Assembly (NCBI GenBank): GCA_963377175.1
Contig: CAUJNA010003783.1
Location: forward strand, 1,108,004-1,172,003
DNA length: 64,000 nucleotides
From: Effrenium voratum
Taxonomy: Eukaryota > Sar > Dinophyceae > Suessiales > Symbiodiniaceae
Reading direction: 5' to 3'
The translations under genes were made by a program, and so were the position numbers. Each line of letters begins with the position of its first letter. Position 1 is the stretch's first letter. Below, one piece after another: positions 43,001 to 52,247 of the stretch. The notes beneath the pieces were generated by a model. It worked only from the letters and a program-made list of their open reading frames with translations, was not told the DNA's origin and ran no database searches.

Positions 43001-45660
43001 ATGTACGTATGTGTGTGTGTGTGGCTTGTGGAGTTTGGCTAATGTCTGGAAGTTAGCATTTTGCTGGATCATTGATCTATGAGAGTGGGGGTGTCCAAAA
43101 GTACGGAACTAAAAAACATGCTCGACTAAAAAACGTGCTCTCGTTTTGTTTAGGATTCCCCTTCGAACACTACCCAAAAGGGGACCTTCTGGACATATTC
43201 AGTTGGGCTCATTGGCAGCTCCCGACGCCTTGGCTCTGGAGGCCGTCTATGCCATCCCACAAAGAGCTCATGGGGTGCTTCGCGCCTTGCGGACGAAGGT
43301 GTTTGGGGGGTGCGGCCTCGGGTCTTTCCCAGTGGATCCCAGTTACCTATAATAGTAGGTCAGCCATTGTCCTTTTGGCTTAGGGTGGTCCCATTGGTTC
43401 CTCCAAATCCCGGTTGGAAAACAAGGAATCACTGACCTTGTTTCTTTGGATTCGGCACCAGGATGAACTGGAAGCCTGGGCATTGTGGGATGCTTGGTGT
43501 GACATTCCCACAGCCATAGATCTCACTTGCCCAAAGGTCCGAATCGATCGGATTGAACTCCATGTTTACTGAGTTTAGTAGCCACACGGTGAGCCATTTC
43601 TTCTGGGTTTTTTTGGGCAACTAAAAAGCAGAAAGTTGAGCATGGCTCCAATTTCAGGATATTCGATGGACAAATGGATGGGTGTTTGGTCAAGCTCAGC
43701 AGGGCCACCTTTCCAGTGTCTTCTGGCCGTAGTTCCCAAGATGGATGCAGTGAAGATCGAGCATCGCACATTTCTGACATCATTTACGTGGGGATGGTAT
43801 GTCCACCGCGCCACCGCAAAGGTGGCAAGCCAATGGGTTTGCGCAAAATGGTGAATCTGGTTTCGCTCTCAAAAGAAGTCGTTGATGGGTAATGGCTTTG
43901 CGAATGGACGGCCGCTGCAGCCCTCAGCTCCGGGATGTTTGCTTGAGAACTTGGAATGAAGAACTGCATGATACGCACAGATACTTTAATGCCAAGCCAG
44001 TGTTTCTGCAGTCTTGCTTGGAAATTGATTTCCCTTTGTCAGGAATCTTTTGGTGGGTTCCGTGTAAACAAAAACCTGACAGTTGGATTCTACTAAGCGA
44101 CATGCGATCAGGGAAGGTATGGTTCGGGGCATATTCTAGAAATATCAAAAATCGTTTGGGTGTCCTAATGCAGGTTTCTTTCATGGGGATCCCTTCACTC
44201 TAGCTAGTGAATAATTTCGATTTACCCAGATGTTAGCCGGGCTGTGTTCACAAATGTGAGGAAAGGGTCATGACAATGGGCTTACTTATTGCCATTGGGA
44301 AATGGGGGGGTACGCCAACTCCGCATGTTGGGAACATTAATGTTACCCTGCCACCAGCTAACATGGAAGCTGGCAGGGAGTCGCTTTGAAAGGAAAACGG
44401 TTCAAACCAGGACCCCCGAACGTCAGGTTCCACGTTATTTGGTGGAAGGGAACCGTGGCTCAAATCAGATTGCTGTGACGTCAGCAGCTGGTACCCGAGG
44501 CATTGCTCCAAGGAGTGGCCAAGACGCGGAGGTCAGCACCCTGGATTGTGGCATCGATGCCGCGCCTTGAAGCAAATCCAATTGTTGGGCAAGGGGACCC
44601 CCTATGATACCAACATGTATCTACATAAATATAAATCTGCACATAACATGCCTACAATTATACATACGTATGTGCAACGGTTTACGCCTGTAATATATAC
44701 ATGTATAGATATACGATTATATATGTGTATATATATATATATATGTACACTAAATGGCGTGCCCCATTTGCAGCAAATTGTTTTTGGCCCCTGTTTGAAA
44801 CCCTTTCACATGGCGTCCCTAGTTTTGACACACCGCCACCCATTTGATGCTGCCAGCGAAGCCGGATACTACAAACACAAAGGTGCATACGTCGCCAACA
44901 AACAACCTGCAAGCTGGCCCTCGAGACACGTCCTGGCATTTCCAGCGAGCCTTGAACGGCCCCCTCTCGATTCCCATTTGCTCTTTAGAACAGCCGGGGG
45001 TTGCAAATCCCAACCACCGATGCACACCAGCAACTAGGGGATTCCTTTGGGGCGACGTCCTCTCGCAGGAAAGGTGCCCTCTGTTGTTGGACCGGTCAAT
45101 TGCAGTGGGACGTGCTTGGGCTGGCGGGCTTGAGATCACATGGATGCATTTGATGGGTTGACTTGACTGGGCATTGCGTCAGAGAGAACCATGGTGAAAC
45201 AAGGCGCCCTTGTGTTTTTCCGCTTGTCTGGTCGTTTGTGGCTTTATGTTATCACTTGTTCAAGATCAGGCGCCTGCCCTTGGCGATCATATTTCCCTTC
45301 ACCATCTCCCAACTTGAAAGGTACACGGGGCTTGTCCGCGCGCATCACTGGGGACGTTCCATAACATATCGATCAGGTTGATCGATGTGTCAGACTTCGG
45401 GGACATGCTTTGGTCCCACCTTGCTTTGGGCGCGCTGCGGAGCCCTCAAAGGTCAGCAAGAAGCCTCAGTTGTTGCCACCCTTTTCCCTTCTTGGTTTGG
45501 TGGCTTCCAAACTCAAAATGGTCAACCCCCAACACGGGTCCCCCTGTTTTTTGCCCCGGTCGCGTGGGGCATCAGCATAGTTCGCCCAGGAAATGCGCGA
45601 CAAGTTTGAGGGAGGAGTGCTTGGGAGCGACGGCTGCATCTACTGCATCCCGTTGCGCTC
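23989..45660 (+). CDS. Tandem 'DG-IYGIP...VLxIDP' repeat protein, multi-exon gene
   Basis: At least fifteen exons encode pieces of one repeat: DGxIYxIPxNAxx, VLxIDPxTxx, then xxxIGGPLxGxxKWxGG and back to DG. About 40-45 residues make one unit, as expected of a propeller-type beta repeat; this protein type is common and highly repeated in dinoflagellate gene sets, and its function is unknown to me. The best joined part is exons 31366-39253, in which seven exons chain with matching phases: GNIYGIPANATQ, VLRVDPRTK, EVSFFGGPFEGRQKW, YGGLKSSNGCIYAIPQ, VLKIDPLAMQCQILG, then GDGSLIFGIPCNADN. Donors are mostly GC or GA. The introns carry most of the tandem repeats of the window. First and last exons, and several pieces in between, are not found, so a processed pseudogene is excluded by the introns but decay of single exons is not. 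Confidence 0.75.
24051..27286 (+). other. Intron region of the repeat gene
   Basis: It holds degenerate short repeats around 24690-24830 (GTATTGCCA / GTACTGCCA). A coding-like patch at 26105-26285 (VMLDTTVVVLHEVRYAFPG) is open on + but does not match the repeat and is unassigned. At least one repeat unit should lie here and was not found. Confidence 0.4.
27287..27340 (+). CDS. IYGIP-repeat gene exon: SEPLMGQDKWLGG
   Basis: It encodes CEVLTSEPLMGQDKWLG, the GxPLxGxxKWxGG half of the repeat. The phase-consistent donor is GA (GAGCCA) after base 27340, leaving a G. The first two bases of the next exon turn this into Gly, giving the expected KWLGGV. Confidence 0.65.
28186..28248 (+). CDS. IYGIP-repeat gene exon: GKYIYGVPGKAQQVL
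   Basis: The acceptor is CGTCAG|GAG. It encodes GVQSLCGKYIYGVPGKAQQV and then L. The end is either a GT donor after 28241 or a GC donor after 28248; the second matches the CTT C|GC ending also seen at about 43280. Confidence 0.7.
29332..29347. repeat. Poly-C run (16)
   Basis: Sixteen consecutive C on +. Similar runs occur at 58994-59010 (17) and 63321-63334 (14). Confidence 0.95.
30135..30180 (+). CDS. IYGIP-repeat gene exon: GGPFIGPFKWLRG
   Basis: The acceptor is GCAAG|GAC. It encodes DLVGGPFIGPFKWLR, the GGPFxGxxKW element of the repeat. The donor is GC (GCGCTG). The exons that should link it to the neighbours on each side were not found. Confidence 0.6.
30253..31360. repeat. Pyrimidine-rich intron with short tandem repeats
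   Basis: At 30415-30590 GTAGTCTTC- and CCAGTAGTTTTCC-like units recur. At 30743-30803 the unit CCGTAAAAAGGCCGTA repeats three to four times. From 30880 to 31200 T-rich TTTTCCCTTGG-type sequence predominates. The 192-codon - strand frame over this region is a by-product of the repeats. Confidence 0.6.
31366..31464 (+). CDS. IYGIP-repeat gene exon: YCMPSNADTVLCIDP
   Basis: The acceptor is ACCAG|GTAC. It encodes YCMPSNADTVLCIDPESQQM and then KTIGGPLEGDWKW, most of one unit in a single exon. The phase-consistent donor is GC inside the Trp codon (TG|GCACGG), the same split as at 33128 and 41223. The open frame itself runs on to about 31520. Confidence 0.8.
31919..31982 (+). CDS. IYGIP-repeat gene exon: QDGNIYGIPANATQ
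   Basis: The acceptor is TTTTCAG|GAG and the donor is GC (GCAGGT) after CAG, or GT four bases further. It encodes SVASVHAQDGNIYGIPANAT and then Gln. It joins in phase to VLRVDP of the next exon. Confidence 0.8.
32720..32746 (+). CDS. IYGIP-repeat gene 27-bp microexon: VLRVDPRTK
   Basis: The acceptor is TTGCCAG|GTG. Nine residues, VLRVDPRTK, fill exactly the VLxIDPxTx slot. The next exon starts in phase 0 with the following residues of the unit, so the donor must be GA (GACGGG) after base 32746. The GT donor a few bases later would break the frame. Confidence 0.75.
33085..33128 (+). CDS. IYGIP-repeat gene exon: EVSFFGGPFEGRQKW
   Basis: The acceptor is GACAG|GAG. It encodes EVSFFGGPFEGRQK plus two bases of Trp. 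The donor is GC (TG|GCGTGG). The G of the next exon restores Trp and gives the family pattern KWYGG. Confidence 0.85.
33400..33600. repeat. Direct repeats of about 74 bp
   Basis: The string AGATGGCTTCAGAAGATTAG followed by ATAGC-CGTGCGAA occurs at about 33411 and 33485, with a third, diverged CGATAGCGCATGCGAAAAG copy at about 33552. They lie immediately upstream of another tandem repeat and the second GA tract. Confidence 0.75.
33777..33950. repeat. 41-bp tandem repeat, about four copies
   Basis: The unit contains GGCAGGCGCAGCACTTTCGC and AAGGTCGGGTACAGATTTCG. Copies begin at about 33785, 33834, 33875 and 33916 with a few substitutions. A distant relative (ACAGGCGCAGCACTTCGG) occurs at about 41664. 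Confidence 0.85.
33950..34540. repeat. About 590-bp GA-rich (purine on +) tract
   Basis: The + strand is nearly all purine, with GAGAAAGA-type units, again purine on the gene's sense strand. It lies in the intron between exons 33085-33128 and 34981-35041. The 394- and 231-codon - strand frames here are repeat artefacts. Confidence 0.95.
34981..35041 (+). CDS. IYGIP-repeat gene exon: NGCIYAIPQNATG
   Basis: The acceptor is GGCTAG|GTAT, phase 2. It encodes YGGLKSSNGCIYAIPQNATG. The donor is GC (GCGCCTTGG) in phase 0, and the product joins directly to VLKIDP of the next exon. Confidence 0.85.
36209..36289 (+). CDS. IYGIP-repeat gene exon: VLKIDPLAMQCQILG
   Basis: The acceptor is CGCAG|GTG, phase 0. 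It encodes VLKIDPLAMQCQILGDLGEG and then GWKYHGG. The donor GCGCCTTGG is the same nine bases as at the previous exon. The neighbours on both sides match in phase. Confidence 0.87.
37122..38480. repeat. 63-bp minisatellite, about 20 units
   Basis: The unit contains TTTTGCGAGAGTGATGGCC, GGGTGCTAGGGGGCATGCAG and TTTGGGGTGTTGGTGGAGG. At about 37260-37740 full 63-bp copies follow each other; copies become shorter and more diverged after 37740, and the unit changes character by 38230. Because 63 is a multiple of three and the unit lacks stops in some frames, 139- and 112-codon + frames and 214- to 244-codon - frames result. It lies in an intron of the repeat-protein gene; I see no sign that it is translated. 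Confidence 0.95.
38570..39010. repeat. CATCATGATGCTG microsatellite
   Basis: ATCATCATGATGCTG and variants recur irregularly over about 430 bp. The core ATCATGAT is self-complementary. It directly follows the minisatellite in the same intron. Confidence 0.85.
39188..39253 (+). CDS. IYGIP-repeat gene exon: GDGSLIFGIPCNADN
   Basis: The acceptor is ACTGAG|GTC, phase 0. It encodes VVAGDGSLIFGIPCNADN and probably VLKI, ending at a GC donor (GCGCTTGG). A GT donor after 39241 is the alternative. The 5' join to KYHGG is exact. Confidence 0.82.
40593..40634 (+). CDS. IYGIP-repeat gene exon: DKYKYLGGGVAADG
   Basis: The acceptor is TCGAG|GAC, phase 0. It encodes DKYKYLGGGVAADG, the KWxGGVxxxDG element. 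Immediately after comes GCCCTGGCTTTAGCAG and then a reading frame PMAPQVHRVLR that resembles the NAxxVLxI part. Whether this is one exon with an indel or two pieces is unclear. Confidence 0.65.
40640..40688 (+). pseudogene. Possible out-of-frame continuation of the repeat exon
   Basis: In a frame different from the preceding exon the bases encode PSPMAPQVHRVL, close to the P-x-x-A-x-x-VL part of the repeat. Only a few bases separate it from the preceding exon, too few for a normal intron. I read it as a frameshifted repeat segment; the - strand is also open here. Confidence 0.35.
41139..41223 (+). CDS. IYGIP-repeat gene exon: AERVCCVDPETDEVKLIGP
   Basis: The acceptor is CCTCAG|AT. The exon encodes AERVCCVDPETDEVKLIGP and then IFLEGMNKW. 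The entering phase implies an Asn codon before AER, the usual NAxxV. The donor is GC within the Trp codon (TG|GCAGAG), as at 33128. Confidence 0.83.
42560..42760. repeat. GAAAGAAGGAA-type purine stretch
   Basis: GAAAGAAAGACAAAAAGAAA and similar short purine units cover about 80 bp, followed by GATAGA/TAGATA units. It is intronic simple sequence. Confidence 0.7.
43204..43280 (+). CDS. IYGIP-repeat gene exon: AVYAIPQRAHGVL
   Basis: The frame reads LGSLAAPDALALEAVYAIPQ and then RAHGVLR. The block GCCTTGGCTCTGGAG (15 bp, in frame) interrupts what would otherwise be LAAPD-AVYAIP. The donor is probably GC (CTT C|GCGCC). The acceptor (CAG|TTG) is weak and does not match the phase left at 41223. Confidence 0.6.
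44685..44750. repeat. (TA)n / TATG microsatellite
   Basis: ATATATACATGTATAGATAT leads into a run of about ten TA units. It lies in an intron of the repeat-protein gene. Confidence 0.9.
45590..45660 (+). CDS. IYGIP-repeat gene exon: DKFEGGVLGSDGCIYCIP
   Basis: The acceptor is CCCAG|GAA, phase 0. It encodes EMRDKFEGGVLGSDGCIYCI and then PLRSD. The 3' end is uncertain: GC donors are possible after about 45653 or 45671, and GT after 45680. It is the last repeat unit recognised. Confidence 0.78.
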
Positions 45661-45679
45661 TGACTGCCAAGGCTATTGG

Positions 45680-48600
45680 CAGGTGTGCAAGGTTCTCTTA
45701 TATATACAGACTACAGCGAGCAATCGGCCAGCAATGAAACAGGTGGACGTGGTGGACGGTTGCTTGGGGCATACATGGTGGGTAGTCAAAAGGGTGAGAA
45801 TTGTTGTGTCTTCTAGGCATGCGGTTGCTAGCTATAGTTGTCGCAATCCTGTCAGTGTGTTCAGCATCGCGTGATCTGAAAACTCCAGGCTGTGACAGAG
45901 CATTCAGCAGCTGCAAGACCTGCTAGCAGTGAAACAAGCTTTCAAGCATATGGCGAGCGTATGCGGCCTCTCCGAAATTGCAGTTAACATTGGCTCGCCA
46001 TTGACGAGTTTGTGGCTCTTTCACCTTGCTGGGTTTCAGGTGAAACCCTGGTATAGCTCCAGTGATGTGATGTCTTGCCATACTTGAAACTTGTTGATCC
46101 TTCGGCGAAACTCCGAGGTAGTCAACCCGCCAACAAGCTCAAAAAAGGCTCTTGAATTGCGGCAGCAATGGTGGCCGCCTAGAAGAGGCTGACTTGATGC
46201 AGGAAAGCAAGCTGAATGCTGCACGATCCAGTAGCTCCATAAGTTGATATTCTATGCAAAAGCGAGGCCTAACTCAACATAAATGCGCTCCAAACCTACT
46301 CCAGCTTGTCCAGATGCCTGAAACGCTGGGATGCTTGCAGCCGGTCCCAGTTGTCTTGGCGCGGGTTGCCTCTGCCCAAGGCGCGCCAAAGACGTGGTGA
46401 AGATCGTGCCAGCTGATCCGACTGCGTGAGATTGGCCGGCGGATTCGCGCCTGCCGCAGCAACGTAGGGCGCGAGTGAGCCACAGGGATCATCAGGCATT
46501 AGCTTTGGTGCATTGCTCCAAGGAAACATCAATGATGAATAATGTCCACCTCTGATTAATAAAACGGGGACATTACGCGCTGTTACAGAGAGAGAGAGAG
46601 ATGCATCAGTCATATTCCGCTTGTTTGATGTTCTGTCCAGCGTGAGGCTTGTGACTTGCTTGCACTGGTCGAACACAAAAGGAGGTCTGCGGAGAACTGC
46701 AAAGCCGGAGCCTGGCCAGGCAACGCCAGCTTGGCATATCAACTGGCAGCCACCCTTGGTTTTGAAAGCCACTTCCTGGTTAGTCCATATGTTTGACAGC
46801 AGCGGCCCAGAAGATTCGCAACACGGGTCAGGCTTAGGCGCCTTGCAGTCACTCGCCTAAACTCTGGGATTTGCTCACGAGAGGCCAAGGTGCTGATTTC
46901 ATCGCCGCGCTTCCGGTCAGACGGCGGTGAGTGCCTATCTAGTAGACCTCTTCGATCGTCGGCCTTGGAAAAGCGCAGTGTAAGCGCGCAGGGTGCTTGG
47001 CCAATATGTGCCAATAAGGAATGCAGGAAGAGTCATGCGTTTGAACCTGAAACATGTCAATGAATGCGAACTATGGCCGCAAGTCCTGCTGTTTGCATGT
47101 GTATTTTCTGTAGATTAGCTCGATGTTTTGCCCTCTTAGAAAGTCTGGGCATGACCGCTTTGACAGGTTTGCTGGGAGGCAAGCCACTTCATGCTTACCA
47201 CACAAGGGGTTCCTGAATCCTTGATGATTGAATGAACTCTACTTCCCTTCATCAAGCACAGTACGGCGCTAGTACGACCCCCATGCGGTTGGCAACATGA
47301 GACCTTAGGTGCATGTTTTGATCCACTACAGGATTACCTGGCAACAAGTGTCAATCCTTCACAGACTGTTGAACATGACTTGGCTTTGAGCTTGTTGTGT
47401 GCTGCAGCGTGGGGTGCTGCTCCTGTCAGCGTCGTGGCGTTCTTGTTGCTAAAGTTGGCTCATGTACCAGTATGTGTGAGGATCACAATGTGTGCAGCAG
47501 TCATCAGCGCTGCTTCATTTGCAAGCGTCGTAGCTGCTCAGAGATTTGACTCCTCGCGGCCATCAAGAGCCGCCCCCTTGGTTGGAAGATCATGCTAGCA
47601 GTGGCATGCATCAACTTCAACCATCCTTCAGTAGTGGTTGGTTGGGAACACTTTCTAAAATGGCTAAAGGTCGGAAATCCCAATGTAGATCATGTCCTTC
47701 CCAAGTCAAATTCACACACAGCAGAACCCAAAGGTCGCTCATTTCGGTCGAGCTCACGCAGTGAGGCAGAGCTCACAAGCAGCGGTGTCCATCGCTGTGG
47801 GCTGCACGCCTCAGGAGTGTGTGCTAGCCTCAGACGAGAAGAGCAGGCACGTTTTAAGGTGCAAACTGCCCAGACGCCTTGGATGTTTGACTTCCCCCTC
47901 GTCCCAATTCAAAATTAGAGAGAGAACAGTCAAAAGGCGTATAGGTCCAGGCAGGAGGGATCGGTGAATTAAGATTGTCTTGCTGTTGGGGGCTTGTGAG
48001 GCTCGCTGGATCAGCAAGCCCTGCTAGGCCTACTGGTTCATGGCCATCAGCAGTTGAGAGTTGCCCGGTATCTTCTATGCGCTCTTTTGGCGTGTGTCAA
48101 GGCACGCACCAAAACGAGGCAGCCCGAAGCAAACCAACGTGGACGCCTTGGCCCGTGCAAGGCAGAGGCGCAGCAGATCCTGGGCCAAGCCTCGGAAACC
48201 CTGGCCTAGCGCTGAGAGCTGGACGACGTGCGGCAAAAGACAACAAGTCTCGCAGTTTGGTGATCAAACAACTAATAAACTAAGAATGTGGAGTAAGAAA
48301 GAGTAAAGATCTAAAGACATTAGAGAGCGCGAAACACCATGTTTTGCTCGACCCAGCCATTCACAGGATCATGTTGGTTGATCCATGTGAAGTACGATGA
48401 AGCTTCTTCAGCATCCGTGCGTCCATGCGAGGAGCTGCAAATCTACAGGACGTGGCTCGGTATCAGTGCCGCCACCTTTTGTACATGCATGTGCACTTTG
48501 TGTTTCGCGCATTTAAGGCCTTAGGACGGGTGCAGATTGACACGCATTTGGCAGCAGCGCATTTCCTCATGGGAGGGATAATGCTCTTGGGCCTCGACAT

Positions 48601-49231
48601 CACTGCATCCCATGCTTGCCATCCAAGGGCCAAGAGGTGATCAACCGTCGTGAGTATTGTATTGCTTGAACTGGCTATATGGTGATACGGTGTTGTGTTT
48701 GTCATGTGGCAAGACGGGTTCAGCAGGGCTCTCTACAGGACTTTTGGTGTTTTGAGAAATTTCCTTTGTTGATGTTTGCTCATGTTGAGCAGCTGTGGCT
48801 GCCCTCCCATCACTCGATGTCAAAGGGGCGGGTAGTGTGTGTGCGACATAGAAACTGCTTGCCTGAGTCACTGAGGCTGGGCGAATCGACTGCTTCCTCG
48901 CATGGTGCGACCGTGTGGAACTAGCAATGAGCCAGCCTGCGGTAGTTTTGTATGCGGTTCATTTCGCCTTTGCAGGAGCCTCGTGCTGTAAATGTTGTTT
49001 CGAGGTTACAGCAAGATGGTTGAACAAAAAGAAGAAGGGCATGGGTCATCCATCTACTCAAAGTACTCACTGCACTTGCGGCTCACACCCTGATGAACCC
49101 CGGGCATTGGGGAGGGAACATCGGACGTTTGCGAGCTGCCCTTTGTGGGAGAAGTCACACACTGCGCAACTTGCAACCCGTCGCAGCCATCGGCTCCCGG
49201 TTGCGTCTCCCGAGTCTTTGAGTCTCAAGCC
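45680..49231. other. Stretch between the repeat-protein gene and eS30
   Basis: I see no assignable gene. The - strand is open for 158 codons at 46296-46772 (end part DPCGSLAPYVAAAGANPPAN), and the same bases are partly open on +. At 48150-48200 the + strand has KAEAQQILGQASETLA before a stop. Either could be an exon, but nothing ties them to a family. Confidence 0.35.
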
Positions 49232-49291
49232 ATGGGAAAGGTCCACGGAAGTTTGGCACGAGCCGGAAAGGTGAAGAACCAGACCCCGAAG
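49232..49291 (+). CDS. RPS30: eS30 exon 1
   Basis: ATG at 49232 and twenty codons, MGKVHGSLARAGKVKNQTPK. The donor is AAG|GCGTTT, a GC type. The start is fixed by the conserved eS30 N-terminus. Confidence 0.96.
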
Positions 49292-50801
49292 GCGTTTTGA
49301 AAGAAATTCGCGAACAGGGAACACAGGGAAGCAGAGCGATGACTCTTAGCTGTGACTCTTTGTTTTTGAAGGGTGGCTGGTTGTTAAGAAGTTGGGTGAG
49401 GGTGGAAACATTGCCGAGCAAACAAAACAAGCAGCATTCGAAGGTGACTTTTTGGTGCGAACCCCATGAGGGATCTACGCTGTACTTTGTACTTGGCATG
49501 AGTTGGTCCGCTCCGTGGGAATATTTGGGCCGATCCAAGGAGAAGGGCCTGTGATTGCCAGGTCATGTCGAAATCGGTCAGGGAACCTTATGTGACGAGC
49601 CGGGAAGGCCGTGGGCCATTACTTTCCCTTGGTCTTTGTGGGTGAATCTCAAGCACTGATCACAGGTCGCAAAGGCTGAGAAGAAGAAGAAGCTCACCGG
49701 CCGCGCGAAGAAGCGCTTCGTGTACAACCGACGTTTTGTGAGCGCGGCCTGGCCGGAGGGGGGGGTTAAAGGGCGAGGAGGAAGAAGGTGCCATTGTGTC
49801 AGGGGCCCTCGCCAGTGCGCACTGCCGTTTGAGCTGCAGCCGGGGTTGCCATTGGCAGAGGCTGTTGGCAACGTGGTGACGAGTTGGTCAGCACACCTTA
49901 AGGGGCATGTGCAACTTGTGCATTGCACTAAGGGTTATAGCTAGGATAACTTGGCTTATACAAATGGTTGCAGTTTATGGCTTCCATATACTTATATACT
50001 AGTAGGGCCCCCCTACCAGAATTGTTCCCAGAACAGGAACAGTTATCACCCTTTCTATCTAAGATTGTAAGAACTCTTTCGGGATTCTGGGGAGCAGGCA
50101 TTTCCCCTACGGGCTTTGGATCATGTAGATGGGGGGGGGGCGGAATCTCCTTGGATCTCCTTCTGTATTCCGTTAGATTCGGATCCGGGGATTGGATGCG
50201 AGTGGCGTCTAGGTTGTAGTTCAAGACCTGCACATATTGCCACTGGGACACTGAAGGAAGTGCTCCTTCACAATGCCTCGTTCATGTTTAGCCCCGTCTA
50301 GCGACTGTATAAGCTGGAGCTATCATTATTTAAGGCCCTTCTTATGACAAGGGGTCTTTGCCTCGGGCAGGCAATACCGTTTTGCTTGTCCTGGGCACAG
50401 AGGTACATGCTAAAACAATGCGATTCCTTTTTCACTTCGATTGCAATTTGCCAATAGGGTCACTGCTTTTGGATACTTTTGGCAATGCAGCCCATGCTTA
50501 CCTAGATCCGCTCTTTTTCTCGATCTTCAGATTCCGCCTCACTCAAATTCCTAGCTTGCTTTGAATTTGGTGCCCCTGCTCGGGAGAGCTTGCGAGAACA
50601 AACTTGAGCACAGGTTAGGTCAAATTTGAAAGCTTCTTGTTTGGGCTTTCTTGAAATCCAACCAAGCCCACATAGCAGCTGCATCGTTTGAAAACCAATG
50701 GTCAAACATATTCCGATGGCAAGGGTGCCCTAAGCTGCGCGTGCAGCTAGGTGGTCAAGACCGGGCCCAAGCGCGGGCCCAACTCCAACGCGGGCAAGTG
50801 A
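49232..50801 (+). CDS. RPS30: 40S ribosomal protein eS30 (FAU-type), complete three-exon gene
   Basis: eS30 is a small basic protein of the 40S subunit. Three exons (49232-49291, 49666-49737, 50751-50801) join in phase 0 to give 60 residues, the usual length of mature eS30 (about 59-63). The N-terminus GKVHGSLARAGKVKNQTPK, the core KLTGRAKKRFVYNRRF and the C-terminus GPKRGPNSNAGK are diagnostic. The ATG directly precedes GKVHG, so there is no ubiquitin-like (FUBI) N-terminal fusion such as animals have. Intron 1 (374 bp) has a GC donor, intron 2 (1013 bp) a canonical GTGAGC; both acceptors are AG|G. Residues following NRRF are reduced to VVKTGPKR, consistent with eS30 variation. The gene looks intact and has the same polarity as its upstream neighbours. 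Confidence 0.96.
49666..49737 (+). CDS. RPS30: eS30 exon 2
   Basis: Twenty-four codons beginning VAKAEKKKKLTGRAKKRF and ending VYNRRF. The acceptor is ATCACAG|GTC and the donor GTGAGC is canonical. Reading through the donor would add an unrelated Trp/Gly-rich tail. Confidence 0.96.
50751..50801 (+). CDS. RPS30: eS30 exon 3 with TGA stop
   Basis: Sixteen codons, VVKTGPKRGPNSNAGK, then TGA at 50799-50801. The acceptor is CAGCTAG|GTG. The GPNSN motif is the conserved eS30 C-terminus. Confidence 0.95.
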   Translation: MVKTGPKRGPNSNAGK

Positions 50802-50974
50802 GCGGGTCGCATCACGAAACGCGACGAGGAGACGAGAGCAAAAGGACGCAGCCGGCGGAGATTTACAGAGGCATGTGACCATTTGAAGAGAGGGATGACT
50901 TGCCAAAATCTGGCCATGAATTTGAATGGGGAAGCACTTGAAACGTGGTGGACCACCGAAATGTCCCTCTTTTA

Positions 50975-51115
50975 AGATATGCACATGTGAGATGGAAATC
51001 GCGAGGAAGACCGACAGTTTCACCGAAACCAGGTACCGCTGCAGCGGCGACAGTGAAGCCCCTAAGATCTGCGATGGATTGGGCGTTCCCAGCTGGCCGG
51101 AAACCCAGCTGGAGG
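50975..51115 (+). other. Coding-like segment downstream of eS30, unidentified
   Basis: After a possible MEIARKTDSFTETR an AG|GTAC acceptor opens YRCSGDSEAPKICDGLGVPS and ends at a GTTTGG donor after GAG. Two of three frames are open, so this may be an exon of the next gene or chance. Confidence 0.25.
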
Positions 51116-52247
51116 TTTGGCCGTGTCTTAAAGTTATTTTTTTATCGGAAGGCACCGAGAACTTTTGCTTCTCCCCCAACAGCTGCAAGCTTTTCGGGGT
51201 GGATCGGCTGTGAGAGGCGGTTCAGAGGGTGCCTGGGGCTTGGGGTGCGGTTCCAAGGAAGGTTCCTGGGGCGGTTCCGCGTGCGGGGCACCTTCTCTTT
51301 CCACGCCAGTATCTTTGTTTTTCTTAGTGTCCGGCGCTTGCGTCAAACACGCCTCATGTTGTTGGGGGACGCCTCATGTTGTTGGGGGATGTCACCTGAG
51401 CTCAACACATGTTTCACTCCATCAGCAATGGCCACCATGAGAAACACGAGAAAAGAAGGCCTGGGCATTTTGGGATGACTGCTCACTCTTACGCCCGCGA
51501 GCGAGCGAGCGAGCGACCAATCGCTGTCAAAGAAACGGAGCATGTTGCAGACGGGATTCTTGGCGGAGCCCGGTTTCCTTTTGGCCCATTGAGGAACAGT
51601 TTCTCGATGACGGGCAGCTTGGAAAGACTGCTTTGCACCGTACTTAATAACCGCTCTTACCTAGCAACTGATACCTTGCAATACAGGGAGGGTTTATCAC
51701 GCTTCGGATATCCACTTAGTGCAGGTTTCAACCAGTCTGTTTTTGAAAACACCCGATGCAACCTAGATCCAGTTGTTCGTTCGGCGCAAAGGATGTTGGC
51801 CGAAATTTAGCAAGCACTCTTGGTTTTGAATGGATAGCTGCATTCAACGCAGTAAGTCGGATGCACACCAAGGTGTGACATACAGGCTCCAGATTGGCCA
51901 TTGCTGGCGGCGCAGCTCTCAGCTTTATGGTTCTACGAGTTCTTATTGTAGGCTGGCTTTGAAAGAGAAACAGTCCCTGTTTGCACTAGCAACGCTTGAA
52001 CCGTAAGTTGGCTGCCTGGTGAATTCCCAAAAGCTAGCCCAACCAAGCAATGGCGTGCTGCCAATTCATTCACATTTCTCTTCCTTTTTAGTCGGCGTCC
52101 TGCCGCATACCAGCATGCGATCAGCACACAAGACCATGGATCTTTGTTTCGGAAGTTGAAGTCGGCGTTCATTCTGTCAACCTCAAACTATCCAGCTGGA
52201 TTAGAGGCAGTTTTCCCCAACAGTCGAGGATTCCCTCACGCTCTCCT

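Noticed and set aside
46296..46772. 158-codon - strand frame as a gene
   Set aside because: The last 60 codons read plausibly, but the opposite strand is partly open, the upstream half is ordinary and no family is recognised, so it is mentioned only within the spacer entry.
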